Source of the DNA: Micromonospora tarensis
GTDB taxonomy: Bacteria; Actinomycetota; Actinomycetes; Mycobacteriales; Micromonosporaceae
DNA: 47,132 bases
Assembly (NCBI RefSeq): GCF_016803395.1
Contig: NZ_JAEVHL010000024.1
Span: 1-47,132, forward strand
Reading direction: 5' to 3'
The notes beneath the pieces were generated by a model, which was not told where the DNA came from, made no database searches, and saw nothing but the letters and a program-made list of their open reading frames with translations. A program made the translations under genes and the position numbers. This document shows positions 8,975 through 16,823 of the stretch, in pieces (position 1 is the stretch's first letter; the number at the start of each line of letters is the position of its first letter).

Positions 8975-9006
8975 TTGACAACCAGAATTGCATACCGGGT
9001 ATGCAA
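8975..9006 (+). promoter_or_regulatory. Promoter with overlapping 19-bp palindromic operator
   Basis: A consensus -35 TTGACA lies at 8975-8980. A perfect 19-bp palindrome, TTGCATACC-G-GGTATGCAA, lies at 8988-9006 and covers the expected -10 (GTATGC/TATGCA, spacing 18-19). It sits between the divergent subtilase and acetyltransferase starts. Its 13-bp core is identical to the site at 3153-3165. A bound dimer would occlude the plus-strand promoter. Confidence 0.6.
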
Positions 9007-9021
9007 AATGAAGTCCGAGAA

Positions 9022-9627
9022 ATGACGAACCCGCCACGAGCCGACGAGCCGCACCGGCATGATCGGGCGGTGACCGCCATGAAGGACCGGATGCTCGCCG
9101 GCGAGCCGTACCTCGCCGACGATGCCGAGATCATCGCCGACCTGGACCGGGCCGCCCAGTTGATGGAAAGCTTCAACACCAGCGCCGCCGCCGACCCGCA
9201 GGCCCGCCTGGCGGCGTTGCGCGCCCTCCTCGGCGAGGTGGGCGAGGGCACCTGGATCCGGCCACCGTTCTACTGTGACTACGGCTGGCAGATCCGCATC
9301 GGACCGCGCAGCTTCGTCAACTACCACGCCGTGTTCCTCGACGTCGCGCCGATCACCATCGGCGCCGACGTCCAGGTCGGACCGAACGTCCAGCTACTGA
9401 CACCGACCCATCCGGTGGAGCCCGGCCCGCGCCGCGACAAGTGGGAGGCGGCCAGGCCGATCACCATCGGCGACAACGTCTGGCTGGGCGGCGGTGCCAT
9501 CGTCCTGGCCGGCGTGACGATCGGCACGAACACCGTCGTCGGCGCGGGCGCGGTGGTCACCCGGGACCTGCCCGCCAACGTGGTAGCGGTCGGCAACCCG
9601 GCCCGGCCGGTCCGCGAACTCGACTAG
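9022..9627 (+). CDS. Maltose/galactoside O-acetyltransferase family protein (left-handed beta-helix)
   Basis: A 201-aa hexapeptide-repeat acetyltransferase of the Maa/LacA/NodL family, which moves acetyl from acetyl-CoA to a sugar hydroxyl. The N-terminal MKDRMLAGEPYLADD is the family entry motif. Beta-helix coils follow, including IRPPFYCDYGWQIRIGP, NYHAVFLDVAPITIG and the active-site region THPVEP. The closing GNPARPVREL is also diagnostic. ATG 9022 was chosen because it lies downstream of the promoter/operator; ATG 9001 is in frame but falls inside the palindrome. It is divergent from the subtilase. Its stop overlaps the stop of the convergent kinase by four bases. The sugar substrate cannot be told from sequence. 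Confidence 0.88.
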   Translation: MTNPPRADEPHRHDRAVTAMKDRMLAGEPYLADDAEIIADLDRAAQLMESFNTSAAADPQARLAALRALLGEVGEGTWIRPPFYCDYGWQIRIGPRSFVNYHAVFLDVAPITIGADVQVGPNVQLLTPTHPVEPGPRRDKWEAARPITIGDNVWLGGGAIVLAGVTIGTNTVVGAGAVVTRDLPANVVAVGNPARPVRELD

Positions 9628-10271
9628 GGCGCCGGCGGCTCGGGCAGACGGACCACCAGATCGGCACGATCGGCGGTCGGGGTGATCAGCTCGGCATTCG
9701 ATTCGTCACTGCCCAGCGCCCAGGCGCGCGCCTCCTCCGGCGACCGACCGAACGCCTCGTGTCGGGCCGTCAGCCGACGCTGCCGCAGCTTGGCGTCCAG
9801 GTCGAGAAACCATGCCTCGTGCAGCAGCGGCCGGATCTCCTGCCAGGGAAAATCCGGCAGCAGCAGATAGTTGCCCTCGGTCACCACCAACTGGACCGAC
9901 GGCGGCACCTCGATCGCCCCGGCCACCGGCTCCTCCAGCTCCCGGCGGAACTCCGGCGCGTACACCGACGTCGGCTCCAGCCGGTGCAGTCGGCGCAGCA
10001 GCGAGACATACCCGTTGGCGTCGAAGGTGTCCACCGCGCCCTTACGGTCGGCCCGCCCCAGCCGGACCAGCTGCGACTGCGCCAGGTGGAAGCCGTCCAT
10101 CGGCACCAACCGGGCGGCCGACCCGACCTCGGCCACGATCCGCTCGGCCAGGGTGGACTTCCCGGCACCCGGCGCACCGGCGATGCCGAGCAGTTGTCGC
10201 GGCCCGGCCTCGGCCAGCTCCACCGCCCTCGAAATCAACTCGTCGAGGGACAGCACCCGGGCCGGCGGCAT
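9624..10271 (-). CDS. Nucleoside/nucleotide kinase family protein (P-loop)
   Basis: A 215-aa P-loop kinase of the uridine-kinase/pantothenate-kinase-like group (PRK09270/YggC type). Walker A is GAPGAGKST near residues 28-36. The family motif PMDGFHLAQSQL follows near residue 55, then a VTEGNYLLL strand and a lid with RQRRLTARHEAFGRSPEEA. ATG 10271 shares its A with the TGA of the SIMPL gene upstream (TGATG), so the two are probably translated together. The phosphate acceptor (a nucleoside, pantothenate-like compound or sugar) is unknown. Confidence 0.85.
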   Translation of the reverse strand: MPPARVLSLDELISRAVELAEAGPRQLLGIAGAPGAGKSTLAERIVAEVGSAARLVPMDGFHLAQSQLVRLGRADRKGAVDTFDANGYVSLLRRLHRLEPTSVYAPEFRRELEEPVAGAIEVPPSVQLVVTEGNYLLLPDFPWQEIRPLLHEAWFLDLDAKLRQRRLTARHEAFGRSPEEARAWALGSDESNAELITPTADRADLVVRLPEPPAP

Positions 10272-10921
10272 CAGCCCAGGACCGGGTCGCTGATCGTGAA
10301 CCGCGCCTGCACCGCCGCCTGCACGGTCTGTGGCTGCGGGTCCAGCTCCAGCTCCGGCGGGCCACCGCCAGCGCCACCACCTCCGGCGAACGCCGCACGG
10401 GCGAACATCGGCCGGTCGACGGGCCCGGCGTCGGCCAGCTCGATCAGGGACGTGACCTGAGCGCCGAGCGCCTCCGCGTACTCCCGGGCGCGCAGCAGCG
10501 CGTCGCTGATCGCGGCGTGTCGGGCCGCGCGGTGGGCCGGGCTGTCCGGACGAAGCTCCCACCACGGGCCGGCCACCTCGACCTGGTCCTGATCGGCGAG
10601 CCGGAGCATCAGCTCCCCGAGGGGGGTGAAGTCGGTGACGGTGACGGTCGTGGTGACACTGCCGTGCCAGGCGACCACCCGCTCACCCGAGCGCCGCGTC
10701 TCCGGTCGGACCCGCAGGTCGCCGGTCTCCCGTCGGGCCACCGCCGGCCCGGAGCCGTCCAGCAGCACCCGGACGGCGGCGGCCCGCTCGGCCAACCGGG
10801 TCAGCGTCGCCTCCCGGTCCCGGTCGCGCGCCGTGGCGGTGACCGCGAACCGGGCCAGCTCGGGCGGCACCTCCCGGTACGCCTCGCCGCGCACCTGCAC
10901 CACCGGACCGTCCACCGCCAT
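10271..10921 (-). CDS. SIMPL domain-containing protein
   Basis: A 216-aa protein with the SIMPL (DUF541) pattern: an N-terminal VVQVRGEAYREVPPELARFAVTA strand pair, a central VRPETRR...AWHGSVTTTVTV strand set and a helix with ARHAAISDALLRAREYAEALG. No signal peptide is visible, so it is predicted cytoplasmic, unlike many periplasmic SIMPL proteins. A Gly-rich hinge (AGGGGAGGG) precedes the last strand. It is one-base coupled to the downstream kinase gene and follows tyrA, which starts upstream and ends 10 bp before it. The molecular role of the family is poorly defined. Confidence 0.8.
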   Translation of the reverse strand: MAVDGPVVQVRGEAYREVPPELARFAVTATARDRDREATLTRLAERAAAVRVLLDGSGPAVARRETGDLRVRPETRRSGERVVAWHGSVTTTVTVTDFTPLGELMLRLADQDQVEVAGPWWELRPDSPAHRAARHAAISDALLRAREYAEALGAQVTSLIELADAGPVDRPMFARAAFAGGGGAGGGPPELELDPQPQTVQAAVQARFTISDPVLG

Positions 10922-10931
10922 GCCCCTCAGC

Positions 10932-11957
10932 CTAGTCAGCCACGGGCAGCCACGCGGTGTACGAAACCGTGTCCGGGTCGACCCGACACTCCGTCAGGTG
11001 CCCACCGGCGCCACCCAACTCGCGCAGCCACGTCACCTCGGCCCGCTGCTCGCCGTCGATATCGAACCTCCGCGACCGGCTGGCGAACCGCCGGTCCAGC
11101 AGTGCCGACCGGGCCGCCCTCGCCTCCGCGTAGCGCGCGACGAGCGAGGCTGCGTCGTCGGCCCGCAGCGCGTCGGCCAGCCCATCCAGGAACACCCGGA
11201 CCTCGGCCAACTCGTGCAGCACCCGGTCACGGTTGGCCAGCAGCATGTTCGCGGTCCGCTCCGCCGGTGTGCCGGCGACCCGGGTGCCATCGGAGAAGCT
11301 CCCCGCGGCCAGCGCCAGCACCGCGTCACGCAACGGCGCCCGCTGCGTCGCACCGGCCAGCGCACCAGCCAGCAGGTGCGGCACGTGCGAGGCGAGCGCG
11401 GCCACCGAGTCGTGCGCCGGCGCGGACATCGGCACGACCCGGGCGCCGAACACCTCCACCAGCAGCCCGGTCAGCCAGCGGAAGGGGCCCGTCGCGACAG
11501 CCGCCGGGCAGAGCACCCAGGCGGCGCCGGCCAGCAGGGTCGGTGACGCGGCGGTCAGGCCGGCGGACTCCGCGCCGGCCATCGGATGCCCGGGAACGAA
11601 CCGGTCGCCGAGCCCGAGCCGGTCGGCCGCCTCGGCCACCTCGACCTTGGTGCTGCCGACATCGGTCAGCACGCAGCCGGGCGCGGTCAGCTCGACCATC
11701 CGGGCCAGGGTGGACGGCAGGGTGGGCAGTGGGCCGCAGAGGAAGATCAGATCCCGGCCGACCACTGTCTCTTCGAGCGTGGCCGGGGCGAGCACGCCCC
11801 GCAGCCGCGCGCGCTCCCGGGTCGCCGGGTCCGGATCCCAGCCGACGACGTCCAGGCCGGCCTCGGCCAGGCGCAGCAGCACCGAGCCACCGATCAGGCC
11901 GGTGCCGAGCACGGCGGCCCGCACCCTGGCGTACCGCCCGGTCCCGCCGTCGGTCAT
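10932..11957 (-). CDS. tyrA: Prephenate dehydrogenase
   Basis: A 341-aa NAD(P)-dependent enzyme that oxidatively decarboxylates prephenate to 4-hydroxyphenylpyruvate for tyrosine. The Rossmann loop LGTGLIGGSV starts near residue 16. Conserved motifs follow: LTDVGSTK, PGHPMAGAESAG (substrate-binding His and surrounding residues) and a helical C-terminal domain with ASHVPHLLAGALA. The last roughly 70 residues resemble a short ACT-like tail (HLTECRVDPDTVSYTAWLPV), which could allow feedback control; this is inference. ATG 11957 starts 17 bases after the dapC stop, so it likely belongs to one minus-strand operon with ferredoxin and dapC. Confidence 0.92.
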   Translation of the reverse strand: MTDGGTGRYARVRAAVLGTGLIGGSVLLRLAEAGLDVVGWDPDPATRERARLRGVLAPATLEETVVGRDLIFLCGPLPTLPSTLARMVELTAPGCVLTDVGSTKVEVAEAADRLGLGDRFVPGHPMAGAESAGLTAASPTLLAGAAWVLCPAAVATGPFRWLTGLLVEVFGARVVPMSAPAHDSVAALASHVPHLLAGALAGATQRAPLRDAVLALAAGSFSDGTRVAGTPAERTANMLLANRDRVLHELAEVRVFLDGLADALRADDAASLVARYAEARAARSALLDRRFASRSRRFDIDGEQRAEVTWLRELGGAGGHLTECRVDPDTVSYTAWLPVAD

Positions 11958-11974
11958 CGCCAGGCCGCCCGGGG

Positions 11975-13081
11975 TCAGGCCCGCAGCCGGCCGGCGACCG
12001 CCGCGACATGCTCGTCGGACTCGGTCAGCGCGACCCGGACGTACTGACCGGCGGTCGGGCCGTAGAAGGTGCCAGCGGCGACCAGGATGCCGCGGCGGGC
12101 CAGCCAGTCGACCGTCTGCCAGCAATCCTCGCCCCTGGTCAGCCAGAGGTAGAGGCCCGCCTCGGAGTGCTCGACGGTGAACCCGGCACCGGTGAACGCG
12201 GCGGCGAGCACCTCCCGGCGGGCTCGGTAGCGCTCCCGCTGCTCCTCGGCGTGTCGCTCGTCCTCCAGTGCCGCGACCATCGCCGCCTGCACCGGCGCGG
12301 GCACGATCATCCCCGCGTGCTTACGGACCTTGAGCAGCTCGGCGACGAGCGCCGGGTCACCGGCGACGAACCCGGCCCGGTAGCCGGCGAGGTTGGACCG
12401 CTTGGACAGCGAGTGCACGGCGAGCACCCCCGCGTAGCTGCCGCCGCTGACCTGCGGAGACAACACCGAGACCGGCTCGGCCGACCAGCCGAGTGGCAGG
12501 TAGCACTCGTCGCTGGCGACCACCGCGCCACGTTCGCGGGCCCAGTCGACCACCTTGCGCAGGTGCGCGGCGGGCAGCACCCGCCCGGTCGGGTTGCCGG
12601 GCGAGTTGACCCAGACCAACCGGACCCGCGAGGTGGGGCCGACCGAGGTGAGCGAGTCGGAGCGTACGACTGTGGCACCGGCCAGCCGGGCGCCGTCCTC
12701 GTAGGTGGGGTACGCGACCGACGGCACCACCACCACGTCACCCGGACCGATGCCGAGCAGGGTGGGCAGCCAGGCCACCAGCTCCTTCGAGCCGATGGTC
12801 GGCAGGACACCGAGACCGTCGACGCCGGCGCCACAGGCCCGGGACACCCACGCCGCGATGGCGGCCCGCAGCGCCGGAGTCCCGGCGGTCAACGGGTAAC
12901 CGGGAGCATCGGACGCGTCAGCCAACGCCCGGCGGATCACCTCGGGCACCGGGTCGACCGGCGTGCCCATGGAGAGATTGATCAGCCCCTCCGGATGCGC
13001 CGCGGCCAGGGTGGCCGCGGCGTCCAGAGAATCCCAGGTGAACTCGGGCAGCCGCGACGAGACCGGCGCGGACCGGTTCAG
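11975..13081 (-). CDS. dapC: Succinyldiaminopimelate transaminase
   Basis: A 368-aa class I/II PLP aminotransferase converting N-succinyl-2-amino-6-ketopimelate to N-succinyl-LL-diaminopimelate, between DapD and DapE. Key motifs are NLSMGTPVDPVP, TIGSKELVAWLPTLLG, WVNSPGNPTG, SDECYLPLG and the PLP-lysine segment HSLSKRSNLAGYRAGF. They match the M. tuberculosis enzyme as I recall it, including QYVRVALTESDEHVAA near the end. No ATG or GTG is available where the family begins (SSRLPEFTWDSL). The best candidate is CTG 13081, which forms a CTGA overlap with the ferredoxin stop. The start is therefore uncertain by several codons. Confidence 0.9.
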   Translation of the reverse strand: MNRSAPVSSRLPEFTWDSLDAAATLAAAHPEGLINLSMGTPVDPVPEVIRRALADASDAPGYPLTAGTPALRAAIAAWVSRACGAGVDGLGVLPTIGSKELVAWLPTLLGIGPGDVVVVPSVAYPTYEDGARLAGATVVRSDSLTSVGPTSRVRLVWVNSPGNPTGRVLPAAHLRKVVDWARERGAVVASDECYLPLGWSAEPVSVLSPQVSGGSYAGVLAVHSLSKRSNLAGYRAGFVAGDPALVAELLKVRKHAGMIVPAPVQAAMVAALEDERHAEEQRERYRARREVLAAAFTGAGFTVEHSEAGLYLWLTRGEDCWQTVDWLARRGILVAAGTFYGPTAGQYVRVALTESDEHVAAVAGRLRA

Positions 13082-13404
13082 TGGCCCTCGCCGCGCGGCG
13101 GCTGCGCGGCGACGAAGGTGGCGTCCTTCTCCACCTTGCCGACCTTCGAGGCACCGCCGGGCGAGCCCAGCTCCTCGAAGAACTCGTAGTTGGCGCCGGT
13201 GTAGTCCTTCCACTGCTCCGGGACGTCGTCCTCGTAGAAGATCGCCTCCACAGGGCAGACGGGCTCACAGGCACCACAGTCGACGCACTCGTCGGGGTGG
13301 ATGTAGAGCATCCGGTTGCCCTCGTAGATGCAGTCGACCGGGCACTCCTCGATGCATGCCTTGTCGAGCACATCCACGCACGGCTCGGCGATGATGTAGG
13401 TCAC
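13078..13404 (-). CDS. fdxA: 7Fe ferredoxin ([3Fe-4S][4Fe-4S])
   Basis: A 108-aa ferredoxin. Cysteines 9, 17 and 50 fit the [3Fe-4S] site and cysteines 21, 40, 43 and 46 the [4Fe-4S] site, with Cys25 extra, exactly as in Azotobacter-type 7Fe ferredoxins. GTG 13404 follows GGAGGAG by six bases and gives MTYIIAEPCVD, the standard start. The C-terminal roughly 50 residues have no cluster ligands. Its placement directly before dapC mirrors mycobacterial fdxC-dapC (Rv1177-Rv1178), so fdxC may be the better orthologue name. It is a cytoplasmic one-electron carrier; partner enzymes are not in the window. Confidence 0.93.
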   Translation of the reverse strand: MTYIIAEPCVDVLDKACIEECPVDCIYEGNRMLYIHPDECVDCGACEPVCPVEAIFYEDDVPEQWKDYTGANYEFFEELGSPGGASKVGKVEKDATFVAAQPPRGEGH

Positions 13405-13482
13405 CGGTATCTCCTCCGCAAGACACGCCGCGATCTCCCGCGACGGTAAGAGCCTAGTATCTCGCCGGGGAGGGGGTCGATC

Positions 13483-14516
13483 GTGCTCCGACAGCAGGAT
13501 GTGGGACACCGAATCGTGGTCCGCCGGATTGTGGGGATTCGCGAAGGCCGCCCCCTGTTCTCCGATGCCCTTGGTGAGCTGGTCGAGCTGAGCGAGACCC
13601 ATCTCACTCTGGCGACCGCGCAGGGTCAGCTACGAGTTCCGGTGGCACAGGTGCACCGCGCCAAGCGCGTACCGCCGACCCGGCGACCGACCGCCGCGGC
13701 CGTGGCAGCGCTGGAACGGGCCGCCGACGAGGCCTGGCCGGCACCGACCCGCGGCCGGCTCGGCGACTGGCTGCTCCGGTCGGCGCAGGGCTGGACCGGA
13801 CGGGCCAACTCGGCGCTGCCGATCGGTGACCCGGACCGGCCGCTGGCCGCCGCCGTGGACGCGGTCGAGCGTTGGTACGCCGAGCTGGGCCAGCCAGCGC
13901 TGATCAACACGCCGTTGCCGCTCGCCGCACCGGTCGGCACCGAACTGGACGCCCGCGGCTGGGGCGTCCCGCCCACCGACGCTGGTACAGACCGCGCCGC
14001 TGCCCCTGCCGGCACCGGCGTCCGCCGCAGCCGCACCCGGCCCGACCGCCGAGCCGAACGGTTCGACCGCCGGCCACTGCGGCGTCGGCGGTGGGCGGGT
14101 CGGCGGATGGGGCGACGCGGTCGTCGAGCTGGCCGCCACGCCGGGCGAGGAGTGGTTGACCATCGCCGCCGGGCGCAAGGGCGGCCTCCCGGAGGCCGCC
14201 GACACGTGCTCACCGCCGTGGACCAGGTCCGCTTCGCCCACGTGTACGCCGACGGCACGCTGGTGGCGGTCGGTCGAGGCACCGTGACCGGTCAGGGCCG
14301 CTGGGTGGGCCTCAGCCTGATCGAGGTGCTGCCGGCGGCCGCCGGCAGGGGCTGGCCCGCCGGGTGATCCAGGAACTGACCGCCTGGGGTGCCTCCAGCG
14401 GCGCGACGCACGCGTTCCTCCAGGTCGAGCAGCGCAACGAAGCGGCGGTCGCGCTCTACCAGCGGCTCGGCTTCACCACGCACCACACCTACCTGACCCG
14501 GGTCGCCCCGCACTGA
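13483..14516 (+). pseudogene. GNAT-family N-acetyltransferase with three frame breaks
   Basis: The gene starts at GTG 13483 after a strong GGGGAGGGGG site. The first frame encodes an N-terminal domain (RIVGIREGRPLFSDALGELVEL) and a linker. Reading then has to shift near 13975 (to TLVQTAPLPLPAPAS), near 14205 (to VLTAVDQVRFAHVYADGTLVAVG) and near 14340 (to LARRVIQELTAWGASSGATHA) to finish the GNAT fold, ending NEAAVALYQRLGFTTHHTYLTR. These pieces are acetyl-CoA-binding and C-terminal GNAT motifs in correct order with no other damage. Each break is about one base. The organism's true gene is probably a single ORF of about 345 aa, or it has recently decayed. It is divergent from ferredoxin. Confidence 0.8.
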
Positions 14517-14560
14517 CCCCGGCCGCGCCGCACTGACCCCGACCGCGCCGAACTGACCCG
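14501..14560 (+). repeat. Three 20-bp tandem repeats over the GNAT stop codon
   Basis: Units 14501-14520, 14521-14540 and 14541-14560 share the pattern G-N-CCGCGCCGCACTGACCCC with a few substitutions. The first unit contains the TGA stop of the GNAT gene. Unit length and order are seen directly. Confidence 0.75.
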
Positions 14561-14586
14561 GGCCGGACGCTGTCGGTCAGGCAGGG

Positions 14587-14663
14587 TGATCCACTCGACA
14601 TTCAGGAAAACGCAGCATCCACGACGCCGGGAAGCCCCGATATCAAGGAAACCGAGTCGATCA
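14587..14663. repeat. Imperfect inverted repeat between convergent genes
   Basis: Tips TGATCCACTCG (14587-14597) and CGAGTCGATCA (14653-14663) are reverse complements except one base. The right part, AAGGAAACCGAGTCGATC, is nearly identical to AAGGAACCGGAGTCGATC in the palindrome ending at 36854. It lies between the GNAT end and a membrane protein end. Probably one member of a dispersed family. Confidence 0.65.
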
Positions 14664-14744
14664 AGACCCGCGCCCGACCGGCCGACCAATCCGACCGGCC
14701 AGTCCAGTCGGCCAATCCGACCGGCCGGCCTGGGCGGGCGGTGG

Positions 14745-15221
14745 TCAGCGGCGGACGACGCGGCGCGGCTTGGCCGCCTTGACCTCGGCGTACCGCTTGA
14801 GTTGCTGAGAGCGGTAGTCCCGGCCGAGCGCGGTGAGCACCAGGTAGCCGATCAACACCCCGGCACCGGTGGCGAGCAGGTAGAGCCAGATCTGGGCGAA
14901 GAACGTCGGCGCCCCGCCAGCGAACGGGTTGTGACCGATCAGCAGTGGCCCGACCAGCACGGTCAGCAGCATCGCCACCGGCACCACCAGGGCGATGTCG
15001 GCGCCCCAACCCGCCACTGGCCGGCGGTGGCCCCAGCGGAAGACGACCACGGCCAGGATCAAACCGATCACCGCGAACATCGCCAGCGACACCCGATCCG
15101 CAGCGGTGTCGGCAGCGGCGTCCTCACCCTCGAAGCCGAACCGGATGATCAGTCGGGCGACCACGTTGACCGCGAACAGTGCCGCCACGAGCACCCCGAC
15201 GTCCCGCCTCCGTCTGTCCAT
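14745..15221 (-). CDS. Hypothetical integral membrane protein (4 TM)
   Basis: A 158-aa protein with about four hydrophobic segments: VGVLVAALFAVNVVARLII, VSLAMFAVIGLILAVVVF, ADIALVVPVAMLLTVLVGPLLIG and IWLYLLATGAGVLIGYLVLTAL. A basic C-terminal tail (RDYRSQQLKRYAEVKAAKPRR) is predicted to face the cytoplasm. ATG 15221 follows AGGAGG by seven bases; an upstream in-frame ATG (15311) was rejected for lack of such a site. It is last in a minus-strand run after mshB and the DUF6113-like gene, 82 bp downstream of the latter. Function unknown. Confidence 0.8.
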   Translation of the reverse strand: MDRRRRDVGVLVAALFAVNVVARLIIRFGFEGEDAAADTAADRVSLAMFAVIGLILAVVVFRWGHRRPVAGWGADIALVVPVAMLLTVLVGPLLIGHNPFAGGAPTFFAQIWLYLLATGAGVLIGYLVLTALGRDYRSQQLKRYAEVKAAKPRRVVRR

Positions 15222-15303
15222 CGCCCGACCTCCTGCCGTACGCCCCGTCGCGGGGCTCGCATCCCTGGCAGGAATATCTACCACCCTTACCTGGGTGACG
15301 TCA

Positions 15304-15759
15304 TCAGCCACCGAGCGTGGGCGGCGGGGCGAGGATCTGCCGGAAGCCCATCACCGCGAAGGTCATCGCGCCGGCCACGATCATGGCCAACCCGACCCAG
15401 TTGTCGCCGGCCAGCAACAGGTCGCCCTCGTCGGTCCGGACGGCGGCGACAGCCATCAGCGCGAACCACGGCACCGCCGGCAGCGCCACCGCCCACCGGC
15501 GACCCACCGCCTCGTACGCGAACCAGCTCAGCACGATGTTGGCGCCGATGGCGAGGAGCGCCGAGACGCCGACCAGGTAACCGCCGACGCGGACCGTGGC
15601 GAGCAGCAGCTCCAGCACCCCGGTGAGCACTCCGGCGAGCACCACGACGATCGCACCGGCCAGCCGTAGCCCCAGGTCCAGCACTCGCGGCGGTGGCCCC
15701 GCCGGGGGCGGGGCGTTCTGGTCCTCCACGACCGTCATCGGTGCGGCGGGCACTGTCAC
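15304..15759 (-). CDS. DUF6113-like integral membrane protein downstream of mshB
   Basis: A 151-aa membrane protein with about four TM segments ([78 protein letters not shown]) after a Pro-rich N-terminus. GTG 15759 overlaps the mshB stop as GTGA, so translation is coupled; ATG 15735 is an alternative. A small membrane protein directly after mshB is, to my knowledge, a conserved actinobacterial arrangement (DUF6113). The family name is from position and topology, so moderately sure. No function is known. Confidence 0.75.
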   Translation of the reverse strand: MTVPAAPMTVVEDQNAPPPAGPPPRVLDLGLRLAGAIVVVLAGVLTGVLELLLATVRVGGYLVGVSALLAIGANIVLSWFAYEAVGRRWAVALPAVPWFALMAVAAVRTDEGDLLLAGDNWVGLAMIVAGAMTFAVMGFRQILAPPPTLGG

Positions 15760-16736
15760 CGGAGACCCGCCGCCGTGACCGGGGACCGGTCCGGGGCGGT
15801 CTCGACCGGGGACCGGTCCGGGGCGGTCTCGACCGGGGACCGGTCCGGGACGGTCTGCGTGGGCAGCCCGGCGAAGAGGTCGTCCTCCCAGCCGTACGGC
15901 CCGGTGCCCGGGCCCTTCTCGCCGATCGCGAGGGTGAAATATTCCACGCCCATGAACTCGCCGCCGAAGTTGCCGGCGATCGAGTAGAGCCAGGAGTTGG
16001 CCGGGATCTGGGTGGCGTGCGCCTTCATCGCGGCCTCCTTGGCGGTGTGCTGGTCGGTGCCGTCGATCCGGGCGGCGATCTCGGCGTCCGGGGTGCCGAA
16101 GGGCAGGTCGGCGATGTCCTCGATGCCGCCGAACGGGTTGTCGGCGGACTCGGCGAAGTGCGTCATGCCGGCCTCCAGCACGCTGAGCGGCATGGCCGTC
16201 CAGTAGACCTTGAGCGGGGCGCAGCCCTCGGCCGTGGCCAGCTCGACCGCACGCATCGCCACCCGGTGGGCCTGGATGTGGTCGGGGTGGCCGTAGAAGC
16301 CGTTCGGGTCGTAGGTGATCAGCACCTGCGGGCGTACCTCCCGCATGATCTCGACCAGCTGCCCGGCGGCCTCGTCGAGGTCGGCCTGCCAGAAGGCCCG
16401 GGGGTGCTCGTTGGTCGCGAGCCCCATCATCCCGGAATCGCGGTAGCGGCCGGCGCCGCCGAGAAAGCGGTGGTCGGTGACGCCGAGCGCGGCGCACGCG
16501 GCGGCCAGCTCGGCGATCCGGTACCCACCGAGCTGGTCGGCCTCGGCGGCGGCGAGCTGGGCCAGCGCGGGCAGGTGAACCTCGCCCTCCTCGCCCAACG
16601 TGCAGGTCACCAGCGTGACGTGCGCGCCGTCCGTGGCGTAGTGGGCCATCGTCGAGCCGGTGCCGATCGACTCGTCGTCAGGGTGCGCGTGGACCAGCAG
16701 CAGGCGGCGGTCGGGCAGCGTCGTCACGACGGTCAC
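15756..16736 (-). CDS. mshB: N-acetyl-1-D-myo-inositol-2-amino-2-deoxy-alpha-D-glucopyranoside deacetylase
   Basis: A 326-aa zinc deacetylase of the LmbE/PIG-L fold for the second step of mycothiol synthesis, freeing the amine of GlcNAc-inositol before cysteine ligation. [10 protein letters not shown] gives the AHPDD zinc and base motif, and [10 protein letters not shown] the third zinc ligand. [24 protein letters not shown] and [12 protein letters not shown] are typical of MshB. GTG 16736 was chosen; GTG 16727 is nearly as good. The C-terminus carries three 9-residue repeats ([13 protein letters not shown]) encoded by a 27-bp minisatellite and absent from the usual roughly 300-aa enzyme. Presence of mshB supports an actinobacterial host. 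Confidence 0.92.
   Translation of the reverse strand: MTVVTTLPDRRLLLVHAHPDDESIGTGSTMAHYATDGAHVTLVTCTLGEEGEVHLPALAQLAAAEADQLGGYRIAELAAACAALGVTDHRFLGGAGRYRDSGMMGLATNEHPRAFWQADLDEAAGQLVEIMREVRPQVLITYDPNGFYGHPDHIQAHRVAMRAVELATAEGCAPLKVYWTAMPLSVLEAGMTHFAESADNPFGGIEDIADLPFGTPDAEIAARIDGTDQHTAKEAAMKAHATQIPANSWLYSIAGNFGGEFMGVEYFTLAIGEKGPGTGPYGWEDDLFAGLPTQTVPDRSPVETAPDRSPVETAPDRSPVTAAGLR
15777..15857 (-). repeat. 27-bp minisatellite (3 units) in the mshB 3' end
   Basis: Units 15777-15803 and 15804-15830 are identical; 15831-15857 differs at two bases. The unit length is nine codons, so copy-number change keeps frame and only alters the length of the MshB tail. Confidence 0.85.
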
Positions 16737-16823
16737 TCTAACCGGCGGTCCTCCTCCGGCCGGTGCTGACGCGTCCGCCCAGGTCGCCCACATCACCCTC
16801 CCGACCGCTCTACGATTTGCCGT

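Noticed and set aside
9812..13189. 1,125-codon open frame on the plus strand
   Set aside because: It lies opposite the kinase, SIMPL, tyrA and dapC genes, has low-complexity Pro/Arg/Gly composition and no domain. It is a GC-driven shadow frame.
14501..14560. CRISPR-like array
   Set aside because: The 20-bp units are directly adjacent with no spacers; it is a plain tandem repeat.
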